64,000 bases of DNA from Lota lota. Lineage: Eukaryota; Chordata; Actinopteri; Gadiformes; Lotidae. The notes under the pieces are model-generated. The model worked only from the letters and a program-made list of their open reading frames with translations. It did not search any database and was not told where the DNA came from. The position numbers and the translations under genes are program-made. Positions 37,323 to 54,009 of this stretch are shown in pieces. Position 1 is the first letter of the stretch, and the number at the start of each line of letters is the position of its first letter. The stretch is taken from positions 1,459,501 to 1,523,500 of the forward strand of contig JACYXH010000802.1 of the NCBI GenBank assembly GCA_026745465.1. The letters are read 5' to 3'.

Positions 37323-39210
37323 AACAACGGAAGCACACAGGAAGAAGTAAATGACCTGGCGTATTGACGCCAGTGGCTTGGCTTGTACAAACCAATGTTG
37401 TGGGCCCTCATGGCAGCCATCTTTAGCTCTCTGTCTCGCTGTTGGATTTGATGTGTGTGAACCATTGGGGATAAAGTTTTTTATTTATCATGCAGAATGG
37501 CCACTCCTTGGAACTCTCTAAAAGGTTTGAGATTCGATACCATGGTAACTAGCCCCCCGCATAAATAAACGACATAGCATGGAAGTGGATCATAATAGTT
37601 TTCATTTAATTGTTTTAACCAAGGTGTGCTTACAGATACATTACTTAAGTGCACATCTCACAGCTTACTGTCGTCATTCTAGAAGACGAGACTCTTTTCA
37701 AACGATGTTTTGAATTCATCGCATACTGTGATTCTGGCATATGATACCAAAATTATTGATATATATTTTACTTGAAAAATGACACACCTCTACCATTAGT
37801 TATTGTGTCTCTCGTTTCAAACAAGCATTTGTATACAATTGTTTGTTAGCTTAAGATGTTTTATGGAATAAGCTTAAAAACAAGAGGCCCGTCATTCCAA
37901 TACGCTGGGTTCATTACCAATGCCATGCCATGCCCACAACTAAGAAACTCACTAGACAACACACGCTGGCGAACAACATAACTGAACTGGCTTTTGTTCT
38001 GAAATATTGACTAAATCAAATTGTAAATCGGTTTCAAACTGGCTATATCAATTAAATATAGGCATTTCCTTATTTGCTGCCCAAAAATGACTTCAGTTGT
38101 ATATTTTGCCAGTTGTCTGTGTTAATGTTGACCATGTGGTGGTTTTCAAAATGCAGGCCACATAATATTAAAACACAATTGTATACAATAGCCACTGGAC
38201 CCAATTGTAATATAATTATGGATAAAATGTTTGACAATAGATGATATTTCTGGACATGTATATGCATTTCATTTTTGATACTCTACAAATTAGTTTTTGG
38301 ACGTAACAGATCACAGGGAAGGCAGTCTATATGAATTGGTTATTTACTGGACTGTATCTGCCACTTTGCACTTATCATGTATACATTCAGTTATTCGTTT
38401 CTGTTTTCTAGAAGATTGAGATTGTATTTGGTAGATGCTATTACTGAATCTTTGCATCCATCCCCAACAACCTTAATCAACTTTGCATTACCTTGTTGTG
38501 TGGAGTGTATCTGCCCTCGCCTTACATCAACTTCCATCAAATGCAGTTACAGCAAAGCTCAGTGTTGCCAGTTATACTCTCCAGAAAAGTTTGTAAAAAC
38601 AAAGAAAAGTTGACTGAAGTGCTCATTGTATTTAGCAGCTGAGAAAGATTTGGTTGAAATGCACTCTTTCTTAATGCCTTCCTATTGTGTTCCATAAGAA
38701 GCTATTCAATTATTACTCTTTTCAATTTAATGGCTTCATGCGTTTATTTGGAGAAATGTGGAGTTTGGGATGGTGAGAAATATCTAACCTTTATTTGAGC
38801 TCCTAAACACAGTTCCTGCTATTTTAGTTCGTTCTATGTTACTGTAATTGAGCAAATCAACTTGCTGATTTTTTAAAATCATAACCTCTATCAAAATGTG
38901 TTTTTATTTGGTTTGGGCTGTAATAATCTGGACTTTTTTGCCGTTAAATATGTTGAATTGGTTTGCACTTATTTTGCATCACACATTTGGGTAAGAATGA
39001 TGTATATGTTAATTGATATCAGCATTGATATTGTGTATTAATTTCAAGCAGTTTGGTTTCACATTGAGGGCTTAACATCGTATCTTTTAGAGAGATTTAA
39101 AACAACCTGACTGTAACATTCAGATTATAATTAACTTTATTTTCATTGAAACACCACTGCCAGTGGATATTGTTGCAGCAAGATCAATAAAGTTACTTAA
39201 CAAAGATATT
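37323..39210 (+). other. eif4ebp2: Probable eif4ebp2 3'UTR
   Basis: About 1.9 kb of AT-rich, microsatellite-free DNA follows the stop. AATAAA occurs at 37564-37569 and again at 39186-39191. Mammalian EIF4EBP2 has a very long 3'UTR, so both sites may be used to give short and long messages. Confidence 0.55.
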
Positions 39211-39789
39211 TGTATTTATTTCATATAGCCACAGGATTTTTAGGTTGTATCAAATGAAAGACCAAGAAAGACAATGTATGAAGAAATATAAAGTTTATAA
39301 AGTAATGAACTCGACAACTCGATGGGGGTTTTCTGATACCAAAACATTTTTTATTTACAAATTCTGTCATATGAAGACCGTTAATCTTTAGAAAACAAAA
39401 AGTAGGCAATTTATTTGTAATTAATTTAAATGTTTGTTTTTCATTAAAAACATGAGGTGGTTCAATTTGTTTTGGTTTATTCGGATATTGGGCATTGTTT
39501 GCTTTGGCAGTGTAGGTTAATCCCATAAGTACATTTGCATGTATACCATGACCTGACGAGTGACTTTTTTCATGTTCTGTTTTTTACTGCGAAACTGTCA
39601 AACGACTGTTATTAAAATATATATGTTTTTGGAAAAGACAAGCGAATATACCAGCATTTAATCACTACGCAAAAAATGTAATGTGTTTCCCCCAAAAACG
39701 TTCTTCTCCATTCATAGTTTAATTTACATCAGGCAAAGAAACGTATACCAATAACATTCTGCACAGGCATTTCACTGGCTGTCCGCTGG

Positions 39790-39812
39790 TCCTTCCTCCT
39801 TTTCTACTTCCC
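39790..39812 (+). promoter_or_regulatory. rps24: 5' TOP-like pyrimidine tract of rps24
   Basis: An almost pure pyrimidine tract with the core CTTCCTCCTTTTCTACTTCC lies about 20 bases before the ATG. This is where the transcription start and terminal oligopyrimidine element of ribosomal-protein genes are expected. A TOP leader would place translation of rps24 under mTORC1, the same kinase that controls the upstream neighbour. Confidence 0.6.
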
Positions 39813-39832
39813 TGAGCAAGGCAAACGCCAAG

Positions 39833-43625
<3,793 letters not shown>

Positions 43626-43679
43626 TCCCAGAAAACCGGAGGCTCTTCATGCTCAAGATGTTCTTGTATATTGTCATCA

Positions 43680-43685
43680 AATAAA
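43680..43685 (+). terminator. rps24: rps24 polyadenylation signal
   Basis: AATAAA lies 55 bases after the stop codon, giving the short 3'UTR typical of ribosomal-protein messages. Confidence 0.85.
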
Positions 43686-45232
43686 AAGTTTTGGGGAAAA
43701 AACAGAACTTTTTGTCTTTGGTTCTTGGTGGTTGGTTATTTTCTCCTAACATGTATGCAGTTTTCTGTTGGGCTGCTCAAAGTGCCAAAGGTGGCCCCCA
43801 GGAAGAGTCACAGCACAGTTGACATGGAAGTCAACTGTTGGCTATTTATGAGCCAATGTGGCTATTGTAATTGACGTGGCATATTTTATTTAAAATTACC
43901 ACTGGTAACTTTCGCATTATCTCATACCTGGTCATTAAAGCTGGTGCCCATATGTCTGATTAGGGCTTTAGCAGCCCAGCTGCCATTGTCACACTAGTGA
44001 AGCAGCAATAGAACATAGAAAAATGATGTGGCTCAGACCAACAGTCCCTAATGTGGAATGGGCACATCTCCAATATAAGGTTAGAAAATGGAGTGAAGGT
44101 TGACCCCATCACAGGTGTGATAAAGATTGCATATAAATCGCCTAACAATTCCATGGATTTCATTTGTTTACAGCATTGCATTGCAGCTTTAGTGTCTTGC
44201 TGTTGCCATACATGCAGTCATCTCCAATGTCATGAACACAATCCGTTGTATTACTCCTGTGTATGACAGTGAAAATCGATTATAGTTTTGTTATATTTAG
44301 TTTTCTCATGTAAATGTGACTCAATTGTACACATACTACAGAGGCTCAAACAAGCACATTAGGACCTACAATAGACTAACTCAAAACATTAGGAACACGA
44401 TACAGAACATGCAAATGAGGAAAAGCCTTCACACAAAGTAAATAATTATAGTAAAATTAAAGATTCTACATCTTGATGTTGGAACAGCAGCAACACCCAC
44501 TGTATCCAGCATGTATTTTTGACTAGACTAAAGGTACCAATTTCATTATACAGAATGTCCAGAATGTTCATTCGCTGGGGACGAATTCTTAATTATCAAG
44601 TCACGTTCAATGCCTGTACGGAAAGGCAGTGTTTTAACCTTGCTTCACCTTCATAATGATGGCCTGCCGTCTGCAACTTGCCATCCTGAATTAATTTATT
44701 CAGGTAATTAGTCTGCACACCTATTCCTGTGATGTGCTTTTTTTCCTCTCCCAGATTATGTAAAATTCCTTTATTTTTGGTTCCCTTTTTTACATGATTA
44801 TGTTGCAGAAACCTTAACAACCATATAGCCACAAAGACCTGTATAAATCAGAATTCAAACTGCAGTATTGGATGTGGCACATGAGGGCGCCATTCAACAA
44901 GCAGACATCTCATCGTGACCGCGTACCAACTCCTGAGGTGTTGCAGCCTGCCACAACCTATACATTCATGTTTCAATATTCAAATCGACTGTTAACAAGT
45001 GTACCCCGCAATGAGAAAAAAAAGGCCATTAATATGCCATTAGAGTAGGCTGTACACACAGTAACTTGGTTCTTCATAAACACTGCTAGTGAACACATCT
45101 CCCTCTCTGCGGCCTGACCTTTCCAGGTAATTTGCATAGTAATACCCTGCAAGAGAGTGTAAATGAAGTGATTAAAATGCTTGAGAAGGGGCTGTCCTAA
45201 GGGTCCCACACCCCTACAAACACACGCACATG

Positions 45233-45281
<49 letters not shown>

Positions 45282-45824
45282 ACTCTACCTTTGTCCATGT
45301 CCTTTTATGGATTGCGAAAGGCATCTCCAACCACAGGTTTGCTTATTCTCTGTCTCGCTGCAGTTGTTTGGACTCTTAACCAAGTGATGGGGTTTATTGT
45401 ATAGAAAGAAAGTATAGAGCTGGTATTTGCGACTGAATTACTACATGTCCTAATAGTGAGATGGACTGACTGTAGTGTAGAATGGTCCTCCCTGGTTGAC
45501 CTTTAACACTGTGCTTGAGCATGGCATTTTATTTTCAACCTTGAACACAGAGGTTCCACACATTCTTTCTGCGTCTTGAATGTAGGCCATCCACCGAGTG
45601 AAGGATTGCCGGTCTGAAGGTCTGCCTCTGTCAGAATGTGAAAGAGGCGAGACGTGTATATATATGTAGGTAACCCTTTTTCTACCACGTATGTTATATA
45701 TTAATTCCATAATGTCGTTAATGAGGTTTTAAAGGTGCACTGACAACCACTTAGGATCATTCTCACTCATTATGGAAGTCATAAAAAACAATATTATCTG
45801 GAATCAAATTATATACTTGTAAAC

Positions 45825-45985
45825 AATTTTTATCCAATGCGACACTTTTATCCAATGCAAATTACAGAAAAAATATATATCACCTTGTCTACGAGCAGAT
45901 AGCGAGCTGGCAGGGGTAGTCCATCTTATTCAAGGAGGCCTACATGTAGACTGCAGACATTGGGGTTTGAATTCGGAATCTATCA
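45825..45985 (-). mobile_element. SINE copy, reverse orientation
   Basis: The plus strand has ACACTTTTATCCAATGCAAA, CCTACATGTAGACTGCAGAC and ATTGGGGTTTGAATTCGG. The tail word (TTTTATCCAATGC) is duplicated. Confidence 0.7.
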
Positions 45986-47031
45986 ACTCAGAGTCAAACT
46001 CTAGAATAAGTGGACATCTTCAGAGGGCCACACAAGGTTTCATTTTAGTCTCAGCAGACAAAGTTATGACCCAGAAACACACGGGCAGACTCATTTATCT
46101 GAACCTGTACAGACCAGAGTCTGGGCTGCATGCAAGCTGGTGGCTGACAGTAAACTCCTAGTTAAGGGGTTGCAGGAAGACTGGGGGGCTGTGTGGATAG
46201 ACACACAAAAAACATTTAGGTCTCTGGGTGATCTGTATCATCTCTCCTAACTCTCCGTCCATATATCCCTCTCTCCTCCCCCTTCCTGTCTCTCAGGCTA
46301 TCTCTTTCTCATTCTCTCATCTTTTCCCCTCTTTTCCTGCTCTCACTTTGCCTCTCTCCATCACACCTTGTATCCGCCCCTCCCCCCCTCATTCTCCCTC
46401 TATGTCTCTCTCTAGGCTCTGCAGTGCTGCCTGTGTGGTGGTGGTGGGAGGTTTGACATAAGTGGAGCTCTCAGCCCAGGGACTGGTAACAGATGGTGTT
46501 GGGAAATTAAGCTCCTCCACACAGCCTCGTCCCACGAGCACCTGCCTCTGTCTCTTTCTTCTTCCCCTCTTTCTCTCTCATGCTGCCTCTCGTTGCGTTT
46601 TGCCTCACACTAGGACTGTCTCACTCCTCATCTCTCTCTCTCTCTCTCTCTCGATCTCTCTTAACGTTTTGCCTTACATTATGACTCTGTCTCTCCCCAT
46701 CTCTCTGTCTCACTCTCTCTCTTGTTCTGTATCTGTCTCTCTCTCTTTTCATCTGCTCTCTCTCAATCTCTCTCTCTCATGTCCCTTGTAAGATTTTGCC
46801 TCACACCATGACTCTGACACTCTCCCCATCTCTCTCTCTCGTCCACATTGTCATTCTCGTCACGACTTGTCTCTCATTTTCTTGAATCTATCTCTTCTCC
46901 TTCATCTTTGTTTTGACCGAGTTAAACACAGAACACCCACCTGGTTCTCCACACTCTGAATACCCAGCATGTCGTCTGATATGAGGCAATTGGTCAAGCA
47001 GAAGCAAGAGAGTGCATTTTGGACAGGTTGG

Positions 47032-47032
<1 letters not shown>

Positions 47033-47096
<64 letters not shown>
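47033..47096 (+). repeat. (GT)n microsatellite
   Basis: A pure GT run of about 64 bases. Confidence 0.96.
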
Positions 47097-47099
<3 letters not shown>

Positions 47100-47909
47100 C
47101 CGTGCGTGCGCACGTGTGTGCATGCATGTGAGAGAGGTGTGATAGTGATGGTCCATCCATGTAAAACTTTTGTGGAACCTAATACATACCAAAACATTTA
47201 CTACAATATATTCAACCAGGTTCCACCCCGTTGGATGGTCACACGTAAAACGTTTTAGTTAGTACATCTTTTTTGCACTGTAGCCTGGTATATAATGGCA
47301 ACCTATAAAAGCATGTGTTCCCTTCAGAACAGGTGCATTTTGATCTACCATTGATCTGACTTAGCATTGACTTACTGATAAATATAATAATCAGATGACA
47401 GACTCTGTTTGTAATAATCATGGCTAATCTGTTTAAAAAAAACATGTCTCTTAAGGATTAAACCAGCACATTCATGTCAAGAATAATTGTACCGTCTGAA
47501 TCTTGTTCACTTTAACCACACTCTATGTAATCCATTATTTGAATTATTCATTTAACGACTACCCACTGATCAATTAGTCACTTGGATTGTACTTTTCAGC
47601 GTTTCACCATTCCGACTAATGATGCTCTGAAGTTGCTACTGGCTATCTACTAAGGTCTTTTGTGGGCTTGTGAACATTTGGTATATTCTTGTGTTGCGAG
47701 GGCTCAACTTGCAGCAGCAGAGTCTGGCAGGGTATCTGAGGATGCCATGCATCTTAATGAAGCCTCTCTCTCTCTCTCCCCGGCCCCAGCAGGGGAACCA
47801 TCGTGGCTCGTTCTGTAGTCCTGCTGCAGTGTCCTATCTGCTACGCCAGCCAGCGTGACGTTCACCCCGGCTGCCAGTTGCTAGGTGCTGATATGTAAAA
47901 TGATCTGTG

Positions 47910-47910
47910 C

Positions 47911-47927
<17 letters not shown>
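47910..47927 (+). repeat. Poly-C tract, 18 bases, followed by (CA)n
   Basis: Eighteen C residues precede a short CA run. Confidence 0.92.
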
Positions 47928-47941
<14 letters not shown>

Positions 47942-48413
47942 ACTCTCCCCCCAAAAGCACCAGGGAAGTGTTTTGCCTTTTTTTTGCCAGGGCAAACTGG
48001 TTTTTGTGAATCCTAATTATTCTGTCTTTCTTTCTTTCTGACATAATTTATTTTTGCATTCATCCCTACTGAATGCGGTGGAAAGGAACACTGAGCAATT
48101 TACAATACTACACAGCAAAGTGCTGCAGCCAAAACAATAGAGGCTTCCTTGGGAAGTGTAGCCTCTGGAATGGTGTTTTTTCTGTATCGACCCCTTTTTC
48201 ACAGGCTTGGCGAAAAAGGGGAAGAAATTGTATTGATTGTCTTGTTACTGATGCCCTCTCTGTGTATGTGCGTGACACTGAAACCACTTCGCATTCTCTC
48301 TATGTGGTGTAAATCTTGTGTGTGTGGATAACTAGGCATGGAACTTTAAAAGTACATTCAATTCAGCCATAATTCAACCCCTTTTACCCTTATAGTTAAG
48401 AAGAAACTCTTTG

Positions 48414-48760
48414 GTGGTGGTGGTGGTGGTGATGAAGAGGATGATGATGATGGCGATGGTTGTGGTGGTAATGGTGATGATTGTGGTGGCATGGAGATAG
48501 TGGTGATGATGGTAGTGGTGGAGGTGATGATTTTGGTGCCATAGAGATGGTGGTGATTATGATGCTGTTGGAGGTGATGGTGATGATGGTGGTAGCGGTG
48601 CTGATGGTGTGGGTGGTACTAATGATTGTGGTGGTAGTGATGGGGATGCTGATGGTAGTTGTGTAGATGGTGATGATGGTGGCAGTGGCGCTGATGATAG
48701 GGATGATCGTGATGATGATGGTGGGCGTAGTGAAGTTGGTGGCGTAGTGTTGGGGTAGTG
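48414..48760 (+). repeat. Degenerate GTG/GAT trinucleotide repeat
   Basis: The DNA is built from GGTGGTGGTGATGATGG-like words over about 350 bases. Open frames here (Val/Met or His/Ile-Thr rich) are repeat translations. Confidence 0.9.
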
Positions 48761-50267
48761 GAGCTGATGGGGGGTATATAATGAGCCAAAGCAGCAGATG
48801 TGAATGACAGTATAATGATGAGTTCAGTGTGATGCACTGTGTCCATTCTTGTGGATGTGTGCATATCCTTGGATACAGAATTGATTGTGCGTGTGCACTT
48901 GCACGTGTGTGTGCATGTATGCGTGTGCATGTATGCATGTGCACGAGTGTGTGTGTACATTGCTTCCATTCCAGTGGGAGAGAAAAAAAGGGCAGTATAT
49001 TCTTACTTACCATCTTATCATCAAGGTTTTCATCAAGGTTAATCAATGTGGTGATAGCTTTGAGTTATTGTTGTAATGTACAGCAGAGGGCAATGCAGAG
49101 AGCCACATCAAAATGTGGCAGCAATTGTGTGCTCTTCTTAGTGACATGGGGGAATGTAATGGTATGCTTGTACAGTTTATTTTACTATTATGGAAATGAT
49201 TCGTATATATGGCTCCATGTTCGGAAAGCTAGGTATCTGTATACCGAGCTTTTCTGTCACTACTCCTGCTGGAACATTCTGTAATGCTGTCTGCTCCGTT
49301 ATTATGATGAACTTGTAGTGGAGTATTTAGTGGCCACTTGGAATAGATATTATAGATTTTATTAAAAGAAAATATATATATAATTTAACTACCCAAAACA
49401 CTTGTTTTAGATAACAATTTTAGTGAACTGTGTATAAACAGATTATAACACTTAAAAACAGTTAAAACATTTATACTAATGCTAAAGTAGGCTCCTACTT
49501 GTGTAATTGTGGCCAATACAGATTCAAGTGCAGCACTTGGTCTTGGAATGGTCTGCATCATCTATGATGGTGAATAATCGTGAAGTGACACTGTGAAAGT
49601 GCACCACAGACACAGACACCGACACACACATACAGCATTCTGATCTGCCACATACCTCCACTCCATTGCTATTCCTTTTGATATTGCCCTCTTCAATCAA
49701 CAATGGAGAGGCATTGATTAATGGCAACGTTGAGAGCAATCTCCCAGCGATTCATTAGACAGCACTGGCATGAATATAAAAAAATACGATTTGCTCATAT
49801 TGCCACTCAAATCCCAAAATAGTGTTGTCTCGAGAGAAGAAGTGTGTAACTCATTGTGTTGTTAGTGGCAACAGGAACGGTCAATGCAATATGAATGATT
49901 ACACCGGTCGTAATGAACTATATATCATATTAGGTTGTGGGGTTTAATAATTCATGTTTTACCCACGTATGCTTTCAGTATAGGCCTACCCACTAGACGT
50001 TTGAATGCATATGTGATTAAGCTGAAATATGGCTAGGGCTACTGAGTGATTAGCTTATCAGCGACGCGTTGTGTGCTGAAGCCCACCGGCCGACATGTTT
50101 CCAGGGTGGTTAGCGTGGCCTGGAACAAGACAACACTGTCTTAGTTAATTACACAATATTGTCATGCATTACAAGATAGCAGTTTGCAATTTCAATTAAT
50201 GTTTGATCTGTGCCACGAACAAGATAGTACCATCCCTTTGTATCCAATCTATCTTAAGTGTAGGTAG

Positions 50268-50480
50268 TGTCTGTCCATCTGACTGTCTATCTATCTAGCT
50301 GTCTATCTATCTGTCTATCTATCTATATATATATCTCTCTCTCTCTAGCTGGCTATCTGTCTGTCTGTCTTGATCTACCTGTCTGTTTGTCTCGATCTAC
50401 CTATATGTCTGTCTGTGTCTATCTATCCATCTGTCTGTCAGTGTCTACCTATCTTGTTTATCTATCTTTCTGTTCGCCTT
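50268..50480 (+). repeat. CTAT/CTGT tetranucleotide repeat
   Basis: Interrupted CTATCTATCTGTCTGT motifs. Confidence 0.92.
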
Positions 50481-51794
50481 TCTGTTTGTCTGTCCGGTAT
50501 CTCCATCTGCTATACTCTACTAAACTCTACTGTGTTCATCTATCCATCAATCTATTTACCTGTAGACATGAACAACGGCACATTCTTAAAATTGCATGGA
50601 TGAAAAATATGAGTGAACATTAAGCGGTCATGTGCCCAGAGTAGCACACCCACACCAGATATAGACACAACCAACTACTACTTCCAACTACTCCACAATT
50701 TTAGCCATGGAGTGATTTTCTTTTTTTTTCTTTTTCTTTTTTTAAACATTACAAGTGTGTGTGAGCGCGGGCCATCAGCCGGGTGTCATTACCGCTGCTC
50801 GTTTGCTCTGTAAGTGACGATGGGATGAGACAGCGGCGGAATTAGCTTAGCGACGACTCTCTGTCACTCTCGTTTGGAAAGCGTTGCTACGTGGTGGTGG
50901 TGGTGGTAGAGGGAGGGAGGGGTGGGGCCTGATTAAAAGGATGTACTGTGTAATTCAACTCTGCACATTTAAACCCTCAAACCCACCCCCTACAACCCTA
51001 TCCATCCAAACCCGGACGCTGGATACATACAAAGGCCAAATGGTCGTTCCTGCTCGACAAGGAAACTACGGAGGCTCCAACTGCCAACTCCCAACCCCTC
51101 ATTCCTTAATCTTTCTTCCCTGCCTTTCTTCCTCTTCTTCTCCTTCCTCCTCCTCTTCTTCTGCTTCAAGGTGATTGCTGATCTTCTGAGAGATTGTACA
51201 GACGAAAGTATCCAGGTGAAAAGGCCATCCCTAAGGTCTGCTGTGTTGCTGGGGTATTTTTGGTTGCTATTTTTTTTCCATTATATATTGAAAGAGAAAA
51301 AAACAACAACATGAAAGGAGAGCGGTGTGGCCATTATAACGGAGTCAGGAGCCAGGATGGTGCTCACTCACATCGGTCCATCCTCGTCCCCCTTCTAGAG
51401 CAGTGTGAACCTCCAGCGCAGGCCAGCACGCTGTTTGCATTGAGCCGGGTCTCACAAGAGGAATCGATAGGCTCTGACCTTACCTCCGTCAGGGCTGTGT
51501 CGCTGACCGCACCAGGACAGCCAAGGCATGTCCTCTGTGCCGGGCTCTGCAGTGGATAAGTAGGCCACTCTGCAGCTCTGGATCCCTGATCCGCAAAGCT
51601 AGTGTGAGGATCAGCAGAAGAGTCCATCGCCGACGCGTGGGCTTGACCAGGTGAAAGTGGTGTGTGCGGTGTATTTATAGGGGTGCGTTGAAGATGGTCG
51701 GGGGGCTAGATCCATACTGAGAAGGTGGATGGATTCACAGAGGAACATATCTCACTGTCCTTCCATATGTATTTACTGTTTATTCATTGAGCAG

Positions 51795-51945
51795 ACTTTC
51801 TTTAACCCAAAGTGATTTTTAGTGTGGTCTTTAAGGAGCAGGGAGGCGTAAGGAATCTTTATCAAGGATGCCTTGAGGTAGTCTGCAGACATTGAGGTTT
51901 GAACCCGAAACCTTTTGCCTGGGAGTCTAACCCCCTACCCACGAC
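51795..51945 (-). mobile_element. SINE copy, reverse orientation
   Basis: The plus strand shows AAGGATGCCTTGAGGTAGTC, TGCAGACATTGAGGTTTGAA and CCTGGGAGTCTAACCCCC. This is the reverse complement of the family centre, B box and head. Confidence 0.75.
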
Positions 51946-52738
51946 TTGATTATACTGCACCCAACAGGGCAGCAGATAGGAGGTCTTTCACTTACCATTA
52001 CTATTCGATTTTCACTGCATTCAAGTCATTGTTTTGCTATTTTTCAGTTGTAGACTGTTTTGTTTTGTTTCATGTAGTTGTTCTATACGGTTCCTCCTCT
52101 AACAAGACTACTGAAGCATTGTGAAACCCTGCAGAGGGGAAGTGCATATAGCATATAGCACTATATGCTATAAAGTTCCCTGTTCCCTGTTTCCAGTGTG
52201 CTGCTTCAAAACACAAGCCAGAGCCTGTATTGTTTCATCAAGTGTAGCAGTACATCTCTAGAAACTCTGGAGAAAGCAGATTAGTGTATTCAAATGCAAT
52301 GCAAGTTAGGGGGACAAGGGCACCAGTGCTACACAACCAGGCTTAGGGAAAGCCAATCAGCATTTCCTATACAACGACCATAAGGTCAAATTGGTCACCG
52401 TGAGCAAGTATATGGAAAATCAATATTTTCCAACATCATTAAATCATATCATCCATTATAGTAATAATATTCTATGATTAACCACAATCTGGAAGAATTC
52501 AAGTCAGAACTCTCGTCTTTTTCTTTTATATAGCAAAGTTCAACCTTGACAAAAATAATTACTTCTCTTCGCATTGGTAGTTTGAAGTTGTGTGTGTGGA
52601 ATGGATTAGGCTTTCGTGTTGAGGGGGGGTGGAACATTAATAATCGAGAGGGGAACTCAGGGAAATAAGCTGCTGGCGGTTGTGCAGTCAACTGCACCGA
52701 CACGAAAAAGAAGTGGAATAGAGGAGAGCTGGGGAATG

Positions 52739-52796
<58 letters not shown>

Positions 52797-53096
52797 CGAG
52801 TCTATAAAATATAGATAGCTAGGAAGAGCCAAGCGGGCTACGGAGGAGAAGTGAACATTCAACCACTCCATTCATCAGCGTAATGATACTGGGCAAGATT
52901 ATTTAGCTTTCTACCCTGACCAGGAAATTGAGATTGCTATGGGAAAACACACAGCCCTATCTATATATCACATTATCACAGTTGTTTGCTCTTTTAACAA
53001 ACCCTAGTGTCTCCATAGTAATACAATACTCTATATTGTATCTACATTTTACAGTTTGGTAACCTATATTACATACGTATGTCACTTCATCTTATG

Positions 53097-53208
53097 TCCG
53101 TCCCCCCCGTCCCCGTCCCCGTCCCCCCGTCCCCGTCCCCGTCCCGTCCCCCCGTCCCGTCCCCGTCCCCGTCCCCGTCCCCGTCCCCGTCCCCATCCCC
53201 GTCCCCCA
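53097..53208 (+). repeat. CCCCGT hexanucleotide minisatellite (G-quadruplex-prone minus strand)
   Basis: About 18 units of CCCCGT with some C-length variation. The minus strand is a series of G4-6 runs separated by AC. Confidence 0.95.
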
Positions 53209-53993
53209 TTAAAAAGAGCTCTGTGCGAATCCCAAATGGCCACTGTAACATATGCATGGTTTCATACCTGCTGGCAAAGCTATTTCAGGAGCAACAACTC
53301 TGATTAGTGGTTCATGATTAGTGGTTCTTTTTTCCTTCTTTCGCTTCCCTCCCAACTAGATTCAACACCGTATCGATGGCAGTTAATGCGAAGACTTGGC
53401 ATGAAACAGAGACGAGCTTTAGTGTTAACTTCAACACTTTAACTCGTGAACTTTGTGATGAAGATGAGGATGGTACCATGTACTGATTATTTGTTGGTAA
53501 AGGGCATTTTGTCATTTAGTTAAAATGCGCTATACAACTAACAATGATTTGTTGTTGTTTATCCGTTTTACAACCAGTACAGTCGACATATTTCACCACT
53601 ACCGTTGGTTGGTCGGATGGCCGTCGGCCAATGTCGGGGCGTCGGTGAGCGTCTGTGACCCTAATTTCTGTGGTGAGTCCCGCACCGTTGGGAATAGCCG
53701 GCCCTTGTCTCTGGCTTTTCGGACGGAGGCAGTTGGTGAGAGAATTCACTCTGATTGGCTGTTCAGCTTAAGCAAATCAGTGCACGAGAAGATAAACGGA
53801 AGTGAGCAGAACAGCAAATGACACACTCAAGAGGGCACGCACAAAAAGATTGTCTCATTTTCCACTTCATCTCATCTGATTATTCATAGTTTTCCCATGT
53901 TCTCGATTTGAAGTATCTATATTACGAAACCCTCTGAGCAAGAGTGGTGTGAAATGGTCTTCCGCTGTCCCTTTTTGAATAACGAATACAGAC

Positions 53994-54009
53994 TACCGCC
54001 ACCTGCTGG
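53994..54009 (-). promoter_or_regulatory. Strong CTCF-type motif
   Basis: The minus strand reads CCAGCAGGTGGCGGTA and agrees with all 16 positions of the core CCASYAGRKGGCRSYR. It lies 10 kb downstream of rps24 in gene-free DNA. Confidence 0.5.

Larger units (their letters stand above)
43690..53990. other. Downstream of rps24: intergenic or intronic DNA, no coding exon recognised
   Basis: Contents by inspection: CA run 45237-45277; reverse SINE about 45825-45985; CT-rich degenerate DNA 46250-46900; (GT)n 47033-47096; C18 at 47910-47927; GTG/GAT-rich repeat 48414-48760; CTAT/CTGT repeat 50268-50480; reverse SINE 51795-51945; (GA)n 52742-52793; CCCCGT minisatellite 53097-53208. The open frames in it are repeat translations. 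Confidence 0.6.

Noticed and set aside
48396-49046. 216-residue minus-strand frame rich in His, Thr and Ile
   Set aside because: A translation of the GTG/GAT trinucleotide repeat.
53525-53821. 98-residue plus-strand open frame in non-repetitive DNA
   Set aside because: No recognisable domain, no splice partners and no codon bias; frames of this length are expected by chance.
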